A stretch of 49,888 bases of DNA, from NCBI GenBank assembly GCA_023451395.1, contig JAEXZL010000114.1, forward strand, positions 1 through 49,888, in the 5' to 3' direction. Position numbers and translations under genes: made by a program. Of this stretch, positions 8,643-15,173 are shown one piece after another. This DNA is from Bacillota bacterium (GTDB lineage Bacteria > Bacillota > Clostridia > Clostridiales > Clostridiaceae). The notes under the pieces are model-generated. The model saw nothing but the letters and a program-made list of their open reading frames with translations, ran no database searches and was not told the DNA's origin. The first letter of the stretch is position 1; each line of letters begins with the position of its first letter.

Positions 8643-9176
8643 ATGTTATTTAACGCCATAGAAACCGAGAGATTATTTCTAAAAAACATATCCATTGATG
8701 ATAGGAATTTCATATTTAATCAATTTTCAGATGATGTAGTAAATAGGTATTTATTTGACGCAGAACCATTAGCTAAAATAGAAGACGCAGATGAAATAAT
8801 TAATTTTTATATACAGCCTGAACCACGACTGCAACACCGTTGGATTATCATACGAAAATCAGATGGAATTAGAATGGGAACCTGTGGGTTTCATTGCTGG
8901 AATCAGACAGAGAGTACAGTTGATGTGGGTTATGACCTAAAAGAAAGCTTTTGGAGAAATGGCTATATGCATGAGGCAATGAAGGAAATTATTCAATTCG
9001 CCATAGATAAGATGCATATAAAAGAGATAAATGCATGTATTTATCTTGATAATCAAAGGTCAATTAATCTTGTAGAAAACCTTGGATTTATTTTATCAGG
9101 TTCAAGTTATGAATTGTTTAGAGATGAAAAGTACTTACATAATATATACTCTCTTTATCTCGATAATTTAGCATAA
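8643..9176 (+). CDS. GNAT acetyltransferase, RimJ/RimL type
   Basis: A 177-residue N-acetyltransferase. It opens with the RimJ/RimL-like IETERLFLKNIS, continues through a beta strand with RMGTCGFHCW, the substrate-strand segment VDVGYDLKESFWRNGYMHEAM (the acetyl-CoA pyrophosphate loop here is R/NGYMHEA), and ends with NQRSINLVENLGF, the usual motif after the cofactor fold. Targets may be ribosomal proteins or small amines. The start at 8643 is 8-9 bases after AAGGGTG; upstream in-frame codons lack a ribosome site. It is a single gene followed by a good terminator. Confidence 0.85.
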   Translation: MLFNAIETERLFLKNISIDDRNFIFNQFSDDVVNRYLFDAEPLAKIEDADEIINFYIQPEPRLQHRWIIIRKSDGIRMGTCGFHCWNQTESTVDVGYDLKESFWRNGYMHEAMKEIIQFAIDKMHIKEINACIYLDNQRSINLVENLGFILSGSSYELFRDEKYLHNIYSLYLDNLA

Positions 9177-9220
9177 TCTGTAAAATACAAATAATATTCT
9201 AAAACGTGGATTTATATTAA

Positions 9221-9262
9221 AACCTGACATATACTTTTTAGGTATAATGTCAGGTCTTTTTA
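9221..9262 (+). terminator. Intrinsic terminator after GNAT gene
   Basis: ACCTGACAT (9222-9230) pairs with ATGTCAGGT (9247-9255), followed by CTTTTTA. Confidence 0.85.
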
Positions 9263-9377
9263 TCTTGTGAAAGGGCTATAAAAAAGATATTTTCACCTTT
9301 TCTTGGATGGTTTTATACTAACATAATCATGTGTGTTTTGGAACTCGAGTTCCCATTTCGGACATTTCTAAATAGCC

Positions 9378-9743
9378 TTACCTCTTTTGTCTTATTTTTC
9401 TCAGTGGTATAGCACCAATGGCAATTAGGATAATTCCCAGTGCTACCCCTATAAGCGCAATACCAGGCGATTCCTCAAATTCACCGTCGAGCAGCAGGAC
9501 AACGGATAATAATACCCCGCCCGCTCCAAAGCAGAGCAGTATGATAGATGTAAGAAACCCTTTCCGAATCACCCCTGTGTTATAAACGCCCCACATAATC
9601 AGCAGAAACGCAGCAACAAGCCCCATGAGGCTTAAACCCGGTGCATCATCCGCATCTCCAAGCATAAACAGCACAACACCTACGACTACTCCCATTAATA
9701 TCGGCAGCATAATCGTAGGTTTAACAAATTTTCTCATTCTCAT
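9378..9743 (-). CDS. Small membrane protein with an internal duplication
   Basis: A protein of about 121 residues with four hydrophobic helices, not assigned to a named family. It consists of two similar halves, each a helix, a short acidic loop, then a second helix: GDADDAPGLSLMGL in the first and DGEFEESPGIALIGV in the second, each followed by a LLIMWG/ILIAIG helix. The C-terminus is basic (LRKIRQKR), as expected for a cytoplasmic end. The DNA is visibly GC-richer than the flanks, like the neighbouring hairpin arrays, which suggests transfer. The start at 9743 follows GGAAGTGGGGATA; the promoter is at 9791-9819. Confidence 0.75.
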   Translation of the reverse strand: MRMRKFVKPTIMLPILMGVVVGVVLFMLGDADDAPGLSLMGLVAAFLLIMWGVYNTGVIRKGFLTSIILLCFGAGGVLLSVVLLLDGEFEESPGIALIGVALGIILIAIGAIPLRKIRQKR

Positions 9744-9790
9744 TATCCCCACTTCCCTTCCGTAATAACCACCTTTACAGTGTCGGCCGT

Positions 9791-9819
9791 ATTGTATCAC
9801 AGAAATTGCCGAAATTCAA
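9791..9819 (-). promoter_or_regulatory. Promoter of the small membrane protein gene
   Basis: On the minus strand TTGAAT (9814-9819) and TACAAT (9791-9796) are 17 bases apart, about 45 bases before the start codon. Confidence 0.55.
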
Positions 9820-9859
9820 TTTGCCCGTTGTATAATGCAATCCTTGGCTACCGCTCACG

Positions 9860-10085
9860 ATGAAATCCTCGGCTAAAGCCTCGGGTGAAATATTTTGCTT
9901 TCGCAAAATGTGAAATCCTTCGCTGCCGCTCATGGTGAAATTTTAGCCTTACGGCAAAAGTGAAATCGAAACCTGAGGTTTCGGTGAAATGAGATTCATC
10001 CACATGTGCCTCAGCAGATTTCATCACGAAGTGATTTCACCCTGCGAAGCAGGATTTCACCCGTCCGTCAGGACGGATTTAATTG
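9860..10085. repeat. Hairpin array 1 (GTGAAAT/ATTTCAC arms)
   Basis: Six copies of (G)TGAAAT start at 9860, 9885, 9910, 9935, 9960 and 9984, almost exactly every 25 bases. Between them are short self-complementary segments, for example ATTTTGC-GCAAAAT, TTTAGCC-GGCAAAA and CGAAACC-GGTTTCG. After a turn near 9992-10017 the arm appears inverted, ATTTCAT/ATTTCAC at 10018, 10034 and 10054 and ATTTAAT at 10077, again separated by small hairpins. The whole can fold as one trunk with hairpins on both sides. No coding sense. It lies behind a tRNA-like 3' end and terminator when read on the minus strand. Confidence 0.75.
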
Positions 10086-10120
10086 AAAAAAGCTCATTGC
10101 AAATGCAATGAGCTTTTTTC
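10086..10120 (-). terminator. Terminator behind the tRNA 3'-end fragment
   Basis: AAAAAAGCTCATTGC and GCAATGAGCTTTTTT form a near-perfect hairpin with T-runs on both strands. On the minus strand it stands in the same place relative to the tRNA-like tail at 10120-10139 as the real tRNA terminators at 10320 and 15019. Confidence 0.8.
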
Positions 10121-10139
10121 TGGTGGAGACGGTGAGATT
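10120..10139 (-). other. Truncated tRNA 3' end (T-arm half, acceptor and CCA)
   Basis: On the minus strand these 20 bases read GAATCTCACCGTCTCCACCA and match the last 20 bases of tRNA-Ser(CGA) at 10354-10373 at 18 positions. The rest of the tRNA is missing; array 2 lies in its place. This is the typical size and position of an attachment-site remnant, or the edge of a repeated unit. Confidence 0.7.
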
Positions 10140-10316
10140 CACTTTTAGTGAAGTATCTCGCTGACACGAGATGTGAAGTAACTCCCTTCACTCGTTGTGA
10201 AGTATTTGCTTCGCAAAAGTGAAGTAAAGTGTGCCTTTTCTCTCCCGCAGGAACTTCACTTGCCAACGGCAAACTTCACCCACGAAGTACACTTCTCGTG
10301 CCTTTAGGCACACTTA
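10138..10316. repeat. Hairpin array 2 (GTGAAGT/ACTTCAC arms)
   Basis: The same design as array 1, with every arm changed in step. GTGAAGT occurs at 10148, 10173, 10197 and 10219, and the inverse ACTTCAC at 10253 and 10273 with degenerate copies up to 10316. Hairpins such as ATCTCG-CGAGAT, ATTTGC-GCAAAA and TTGCC-GGCAA lie between. The A-to-G change in one arm is matched by T-to-C in the other, as expected if the arms pair. Confidence 0.75.
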
Positions 10317-10319
10317 ACT

Positions 10320-10352
10320 GAAAAAACCTCGTTCAAAGAACGAGGTTTTTTC
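10320..10352 (-). terminator. Terminator of tRNA-Ser
   Basis: AACCTCGTTC and GAACGAGGTT around a 4-base loop, followed on the minus strand by a run of six T's, directly behind the CCA end. Confidence 0.9.
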
Positions 10353-10353
10353 A

Positions 10354-10447
10354 TGGCGGAGGCGGTGAGATTCGAACTCACGAGCCGGTTTCAAGCCGAC
10401 CGAACGATTTCGAGTCGTTTCCGTTATGACCACTTCGGTACGCCTCC
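10354..10447 (-). tRNA. tRNA-Ser(CGA)
   Basis: The acceptor arms GGAGGCG and CGCCTCC pair perfectly. The anticodon stem AACGA/TCGTT holds the loop CTCGAAA, giving anticodon CGA. A long variable arm, the T-loop TTCGAAT, discriminator G and an encoded CCA are all present, as expected for a class II serine tRNA of about 94 bases. A promoter (TTGAAA, 17 bases, TATAAT) is at 10468-10496 and a terminator follows immediately. Confidence 0.95.
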
Positions 10448-10467
10448 ATGTATTTGGTTACCTTGTA

Positions 10468-10496
10468 ATTATATATAAAATATCATGGTTTTTCAA
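10468..10496 (-). promoter_or_regulatory. Promoter of tRNA-Ser
   Basis: On the minus strand TTGAAA (10491-10496) and TATAAT (10468-10473) are 17 bases apart, about 20 bases before the mature 5' end. Confidence 0.7.
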
Positions 10497-10593
10497 TGAT
10501 TATTACATATTCATTATAAAGTATATAACATCGACACACTAAGCACTTTATGGTATTATTTAGGAGATAATATATATTTCTTATGGAGGTATT

Positions 10594-11823
10594 ATGCATA
10601 GAGCTATGGATAAAAACAAGAGTTTAACCTTGAAATATGCTCTTATTCAAGGGCTATATTGGATGTCCTTTTGTACTGTGATAAACTTTGCAGTGGTATT
10701 TCTATCCTCTAAGGGCTATAGCAATGAAAGTATAGGGGTAATAGTAGCCTTAGCTAATGTTGCTTCGATTTTTACACAGCCTATATTAGCCTCTTTTGCA
10801 GATAAAAGAAAAAGTATCTCTATAAAGAAAATTTGTCAGCTACTAATGCTGCTTTCTATGCTTCTTGCCATATTATTATTTATTATACCGAACTCCTTTT
10901 TTATAACCGCTCTCTTATTTATAGGTATTGCAGCAATTCTACTTACTCTACAGCCATTAATAAATTCTCTAGCCTTAGCTTATATCAATAAAGGAATCTC
11001 CATAAATTTTGGCCTTGCTAGGGGTATAGGATCTGTATCTTATGGAGCCGTATCCTATATAATGGGAAGCTTAATGGATATATTTACCTCCGAGGTGATT
11101 ATACCTACTTATATAATCTTCTCTATATTCTTTATCCTTGCTTTCATATTCTTTGAGGGCAGTAGTTCAAAGCAAGATAAAATTACTTCTGAAGAAGAAA
11201 CTAACACCGCTTCTTCCTCGGATAATTATAGCTATAAAATGACTCTTTGGCAGTTTTTCAGTAAATATAAAAGCTTTTCTATATCTCTTTTAGGCATGGT
11301 TATGATCTTTACCTCTCATTCCCTTTTAAACACCTATATGATAAAGGTGGTGGAAAACATTGGCGGAGGAACTGCAGATCTTGGGAAGGCCATTGCTTTA
11401 GCAGCAATTATAGAACTTCCTGCTATGTTTAGCTTTTCCTTTATGATTAAGAAAATAAAAATCAATACGCTCCTTCTTATTTCTACTATCGCCTTTATTG
11501 GAAAATCATTGGTTACTTTAATGGCCTCATCCATGAGCACCATATATACGGCTCAGCTTCTCCAGTTTTTAGCCTATGCTATTTTTCTTCCTGCCTCCGT
11601 ATATTACGCAAATGAGGCTATGGAGGAAAGAGACAGAATTAAAGGACAAGCTTACTTAGGGGCCATTATGAGTGCCAGCGGAGTAATTGGCAGCGTTCTG
11701 GGAGGCTGGATTTTAGATAGATATGATGTTTCTTCAATGCTTCTACTTGCACTTATTCTTCCAATCTTAGGCAGTGCAATTCTTTATATCTCATTAAAAG
11801 AAAAAAACAACTTTCTTTACTAG
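10594..11823 (+). CDS. MFS transporter, LacY/nucleoside-symporter-like
   Basis: A 409-residue major facilitator protein with twelve predicted helices and a hydrophilic, Ser/Glu-rich central loop around residue 190-210. The loop after helix 2 carries FADKRKSISIKK, the family's Asp-Lys-Arg turn. The overall pattern (YALIQGLYWMSFCTVINFAV, later GQAYLGAIMSASGVIGSVLGGWILD) is that of the MFS_1-like group related to LacY and nucleoside:H+ symporters. GGAGG lies 4 bases before the ATG. It stands alone; nothing nearby hints at the substrate. Confidence 0.85.
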   Translation: MHRAMDKNKSLTLKYALIQGLYWMSFCTVINFAVVFLSSKGYSNESIGVIVALANVASIFTQPILASFADKRKSISIKKICQLLMLLSMLLAILLFIIPNSFFITALLFIGIAAILLTLQPLINSLALAYINKGISINFGLARGIGSVSYGAVSYIMGSLMDIFTSEVIIPTYIIFSIFFILAFIFFEGSSSKQDKITSEEETNTASSSDNYSYKMTLWQFFSKYKSFSISLLGMVMIFTSHSLLNTYMIKVVENIGGGTADLGKAIALAAIIELPAMFSFSFMIKKIKINTLLLISTIAFIGKSLVTLMASSMSTIYTAQLLQFLAYAIFLPASVYYANEAMEERDRIKGQAYLGAIMSASGVIGSVLGGWILDRYDVSSMLLLALILPILGSAILYISLKEKNNFLY

Positions 11824-12073
11824 ACCCTTGGTCCTTTGAGGCCTTCAGAAATTTAGTTAACAATACATTTACAATAACTTAATATTCCCTTAACGACATT
11901 ATATTGTATACCTATACATTATATGCTACGCTATCCTTATCACCTATGTTCTGAATTTTTACAAAATTCTCTCTCAATATATCTTTTTTACATACAGCTT
12001 TTAACTAAATTAATCTTAAAACTACTTCAAAGAATTATTTTCAAAAATTATAGTCGTTAAATTTTACTTATAT

Positions 12074-12089
12074 TGCAAAAATATTTGCA
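12074..12089. promoter_or_regulatory. Inverted repeat upstream of the CoA-transferase
   Basis: TGCAAA and TTTGCA flank AATA, 30 bases before the CoA-transferase start. Its size and spacing suit a dimeric regulator such as a CcpA-type or other catabolite factor, but it does not match one consensus clearly. The rest of 11824-12118 is AT-rich with no visible gene. Confidence 0.35.
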
Positions 12090-12118
12090 GATTACACAAC
12101 ACAGAAAGGTGGATATTA

Positions 12119-13414
12119 ATGAATTGGAAAGAAATATATCAATCCAGGGTTGTTGATGCAGATACAGCCCTTAAAAATGTTGAAACTGGCGATAGAGTTA
12201 TAGTACCCTTTGCCGCTGGCCAGCCTAAAGCAACCTTAGATGCCTTAGCTAGAAGAATTAAGGATCTGGAATATATTAATATAGCACAGATTCTTCCCAT
12301 AACTAATGATATTCCTTATTTATCTCCAGAGATAGCTCATAAGGTTAGGTTTATTACATCCTATGTTGGTGCTGTAACTAGAAATCATGTAGCTAATGGT
12401 GACGGACAATTTGCCCCATCCTTCTTAAAGGATTATCCCATCATGTATTCTGAAGTCTTCAATCCTAATGTATCACTTATTCAGGTTTCACCTCCAGATA
12501 AGCATGGCTATTGCAGTCTCGGAACCTCAGTGGATCATAATAAAAGCTCTGCAGAATATGCAAAGCTTGTTATTGCTGAAGTAAATGAAAGAATGCCTAG
12601 AACTCATGGAGATTCTTTTATTCATGTATCAAAAATAGACTATTTTATAGAGAATAACCATGAAATATTAGAAATTCCTCGCCCTAAAATTACTGAGGTA
12701 GAAAAAAATATCGGAGAGTATGTAGCAAGTCTTATTAAGGATGGAGATTGTCTTCAGCTTGGTATTGGTGCTATTCCAGATGCTGTACTTAACTCCTTAA
12801 AGGATAAAAGAGGATTGGGGATACATACTGAAATGTTCTCTGATGGAGTAGTGGACCTTTATGAGGCTGGTGCCATAGATAACTCTAGGAAGACCCTTCA
12901 TCCAGGAAAGATGGTTACAACCTTTTTAATGGGAACTAGAAGGCTCTATGATTTTGTAGATGATAATCCTTCAGTATGGGTTATGCCTTGCAATTACACC
13001 AATGATCCCTTTGTGATTATGAGAAATGATAATATGGTAAGTGTAAACTCTTCTGTTGAAATTGATTTAATGGGACAAGCTGCCTCTGAATCTATTGGCA
13101 CAAAGCAATACAGTGGAGTTGGTGGTCAGATAGACTTTATAAGAGGTGCTTCAGCCTCCAAGGGAGGAAGAGCTATTTTGGCTTTACCTTCCACTGCAGG
13201 AAAAAATAATGAAATATCTAAAATAGTTGCAACCCTTGCACCAGGCACACCAGTAACTACAACTAGAAATGATATACAATATGTAGTAACTGAGTATGGA
13301 ATTGCAGACTTAAAGTATAAATCTTTAAGACAAAGGGCAGAGGCCTTAATTTCAATTGCTCATCCTAATTTTAGGGCTCAACTTAAAGAAGACCTAAATA
13401 AAATGGGCTGGTAA
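12119..13414 (+). CDS. Acetyl-CoA hydrolase/transferase family CoA-transferase
   Basis: A 431-residue class I CoA-transferase of the acetyl-CoA hydrolase/transferase family (Cat1, 4-hydroxybutyrate and butyryl-CoA:acetate CoA-transferases). These move CoA between an acyl-CoA and acetate through a glutamyl-CoA thioester; the nucleophile is Glu238 in GIHTEMFSDG. The oxyanion and CoA-binding loops GDCLQLGIGAIPDAV (about 205) and GVGGQIDFIRGA (about 335) are intact. AAAGGTGG precedes the ATG. In an amino-acid fermenter it could release acetate or butyrate and gain ATP. It is monocistronic with a strong terminator; the acyl substrate cannot be fixed from the sequence. Confidence 0.88.
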   Translation: MNWKEIYQSRVVDADTALKNVETGDRVIVPFAAGQPKATLDALARRIKDLEYINIAQILPITNDIPYLSPEIAHKVRFITSYVGAVTRNHVANGDGQFAPSFLKDYPIMYSEVFNPNVSLIQVSPPDKHGYCSLGTSVDHNKSSAEYAKLVIAEVNERMPRTHGDSFIHVSKIDYFIENNHEILEIPRPKITEVEKNIGEYVASLIKDGDCLQLGIGAIPDAVLNSLKDKRGLGIHTEMFSDGVVDLYEAGAIDNSRKTLHPGKMVTTFLMGTRRLYDFVDDNPSVWVMPCNYTNDPFVIMRNDNMVSVNSSVEIDLMGQAASESIGTKQYSGVGGQIDFIRGASASKGGRAILALPSTAGKNNEISKIVATLAPGTPVTTTRNDIQYVVTEYGIADLKYKSLRQRAEALISIAHPNFRAQLKEDLNKMGW

Positions 13415-13434
13415 AATTAAATCATAAGCAAAAA

Positions 13435-13481
13435 CAGGATATCTTTAAGGCTTTAGCTTTATTGATATCCTGAATTTTTTA
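13435..13481. terminator. Bidirectional terminator, CoA-transferase / DUF1905
   Basis: CAGGATATC (13435-13443) pairs with GATATCCTG (13464-13472), followed by AATTTTTT on the plus strand and GTTTTTGC on the minus strand, between convergent genes. Confidence 0.85.
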
Positions 13482-13748
13482 TTCCCTTTCCTTTATGGTA
13501 ACATGAATCATATCACCAGGCTGCTTATTTATTTCTTTTCTTATATCCTTTCTAATCCCTATTATATGGCAAGGAGTACCCATTCTCACAACACTGCCCT
13601 CATATTTAACACCATCAAAGGTTGCCAGTACTTTCACGCGACCTTTATTAAACTCTTCCTTCACATCAAAGGGGATTTCCACATAAGCTCCGTCCTTATC
13701 TGGAACCTTTTTAATTATGGCATCAAATTCATATGTTTTCTCATTCAT
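13479..13748 (-). CDS. DUF1905-domain protein
   Basis: A short protein of 89 residues matching the DUF1905 fold, a small beta barrel of unknown function. It shows the hallmark order: YEFDAIIKKVPDKDGAYVEIPFDV at the start, then KVLATFDGVKYEGSVVRMG and the end PGDMIHVTIKERE. It is often found alone or fused to a YdeI-like domain; here it stands alone. TAGGAGGA is positioned well before the ATG. It shares a terminator with the convergent CoA-transferase gene. Confidence 0.88.
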   Translation of the reverse strand: MNEKTYEFDAIIKKVPDKDGAYVEIPFDVKEEFNKGRVKVLATFDGVKYEGSVVRMGTPCHIIGIRKDIRKEINKQPGDMIHVTIKERE

Positions 13749-13833
13749 TGTATTTTCCTCCTAGTAAATGCTTATATACCATATAATTATTATAATTTAA
13801 CATCTCAAAATTTCAATTTATCTCAGTAAAAAA

Positions 13834-14316
13834 TTACTTGATTGCCATCATCTCAATATATCCTCTTTTTCCAATAGGTTCTAGCTGAATTCGAGGATTA
13901 TCTGAATCATAAGAATAACCAATAACCGATGGATCATACTTTTTCATAGAACACTGTACCTCTTCAATTGCTTGGCAATAATTTATTTCCTGAAAAGGTT
14001 CTCCCTGGAACATAAGATATTTTGCTGCGGGAAGTTCAATGACATCAAATCCTTCCGGAATGGTACCATGGTAATCTATAGCCACCTCTACGCCCTGAAC
14101 ATACTGGGAAGTACCTGACCTTATATATTTTTCTGGTAACCAAAGGCATACTGGTTCTCCACTAATTGACTTTATGCTAGTGAGTAACCCCCAAACATCA
14201 CAGCCTACCTCTTCACAATAAGAAAAATAATCCTTTGCCTTAAGGCCACGTTTAATTAAAACCTTTCGGGATGGTTTGTCAATAACCTGAATAAAAACAT
14301 TCTTGATATTTTCCAT
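13834..14316 (-). CDS. GyrI-like effector-binding domain, possibly translated alone
   Basis: The C-terminal half of the split AraC regulator, 160 residues from an internal ATG at 14316. It has the typical KNVFIQVIDKPSRKVLIKRG strand, the EEVGCDVWGLLTSI helix and the VIELPAAKYLMFQGEPF core of GyrI-like small-molecule-binding domains. AAAGGAG lies 9 bases before this ATG, better placed than most ribosome sites here, so it could be made as a free domain even though the upstream frame is broken. In intact relatives this stretch is the linker of the fused protein, so the ribosome site may be accidental. Confidence 0.55.
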   Translation of the reverse strand: MENIKNVFIQVIDKPSRKVLIKRGLKAKDYFSYCEEVGCDVWGLLTSIKSISGEPVCLWLPEKYIRSGTSQYVQGVEVAIDYHGTIPEGFDVIELPAAKYLMFQGEPFQEINYCQAIEEVQCSMKKYDPSVIGYSYDSDNPRIQLEPIGKRGYIEMMAIK

Positions 14317-14707
14317 TGATATTCGCTCCTTTGTAGGTATTTTGTATTTAACTCCATAAGGTGTGAATAAATACAGAGGGAATAGGGTGCTTTGCATACT
14401 CCCGGGGATTGCAGCCGAATTCCCTATAAAAAGCACACTGATATCCGTCAACACTACCAAATCCCATATCAAAAGCTACATCTATTATCCTGCAGCTATC
14501 GTCCCTGATACGCAAAGCAGATTTAGAAAGCTTAAGCCTACGAATATAATCTGCTGGTGTAACACCTGTCAATTCTTTAAATAACCGGGCAGAGTACCAG
14601 GGAGAAAACAAGGATATTTCCGATAAGCTGGCAAGGGATATATTTTCCCCCAAATGAGTCTTAATGTATTCCTGCATTCTTTGAACGGCTTCAATGTGTT
14701 CCTGCAT
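13834..14707 (-). pseudogene. AraC-family regulator with GyrI-like domain, split by a one-base insertion
   Basis: Joined, this is a regulator of about 290 residues: an AraC-type double helix-turn-helix domain (about 1-110, with LASLSEISLFSPWYSARLFK and FDMGFGSVDGYQCAFYREFG) and a GyrI-like/BacM effector-binding domain. The first frame ends early at 14348, shortly after REYAKHPIP. The second frame resumes at once with LYLFTPYGVKY, the normal continuation of the family. The extra base is an A of the plus strand near 14377 (a T in CCCTCTG on the coding strand). The total length, 874 bases, is one over a multiple of three. The N-terminal half has a strong AGGAGG and ends at 14348. It may be a true mutation, a sequencing error or a recoding site. 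Confidence 0.8.
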
Positions 14708-14819
14708 TTTTTCACCTCCTGATACTATAATTATAGAACCTTAAGGAAAGGAATTCTCGACAATCCTTGCTAAATGTTAGAACCACAAATGAATTCAAAA
14801 GGAACTTATATCTTTAAGT

Positions 14820-15016
14820 CAAATATTGCTTCGCAATGTGAAATAAAATCTTTCGCTTATGCTCACTGTGAATTCCTCCGGTGCTCCACCTGATGAAATC
14901 GAAGCCTTACGTCTCTGCTGCAATTAAATTCACCTATGGCCGTAGAGGTTTCATCCGAGCATTAGCTAGGATTTCATCTGCATCAGCAGATTTCACCTAC
15001 CCGCAAGGGTTGATTT
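14820..15016. repeat. Hairpin array 3 (GTGAAAT/ATTTCAC arms) behind tRNA-Leu
   Basis: The same architecture as array 1 at a second tRNA. GTGAAAT-like arms lie at 14838, 14868 (GTGAATT) and 14893; inverse arms at 14927 (AATTCAC), 14948 (GTTTCAT), 14970 (ATTTCAT) and 14988 (ATTTCAC). Hairpins include ATTGC-GCAAT (14825-14836), CTGCATCAGCAG (14978-14989 region) and CCCGCAAGGGT. GC content is above the flanks. On the minus strand the order is tRNA-Leu, terminator, array, AraC gene. Confidence 0.7.
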
Positions 15017-15018
15017 AG

Positions 15019-15054
15019 TTGAAAAAAGCTCATGCTTGAGCATGAGCTTTTTTC
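15019..15054 (-). terminator. Terminator of tRNA-Leu
   Basis: GAAAAAAGCTCATGC and GCATGAGCTTTTTTC form a long perfect hairpin directly behind the CCA end, closely similar to the terminator at 10086-10120. Confidence 0.9.
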
Positions 15055-15130
15055 TGGTGCAGGAGAAGGGATTTGAACCCTCAAAAACTAGTGCCTGAAA
15101 CTAGCGCGTATGCCGTTCCGCCACCCCTGC
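15055..15130 (-). tRNA. tRNA-Leu(CAG) with unusually short variable loop
   Basis: Acceptor GCAGGGG/CTCCTGC (one G-T pair), leucine-type D-arm GCG...CGC, anticodon stem CTAGT/ACTAG with loop TTCAGGC (anticodon CAG), T-arm GAGGG-TTCAAAT-CCCTT, A73 and encoded CCA. The variable region is only five bases (TTTTT), giving exactly the 76-base class I layout, whereas bacterial leucine tRNAs normally carry a long class II arm. TATAAT lies upstream at 15144-15149. Confidence 0.88.
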
Positions 15131-15173
15131 ATATTACTATTCTATTATATCAGACTACCTTGAAAAATGAATA

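Noticed and set aside
10057..10272. Open frame on the minus strand across the hairpin arrays
   Set aside because: It is made of the repeats and a terminator, has no ribosome site and no protein-like composition.
9860..10320. CRISPR array suggested by the 25-base period
   Set aside because: The repeated part is only about seven bases, the segments between are self-complementary rather than unrelated spacers, the arm turns into its reverse complement halfway, and no cas genes are present.
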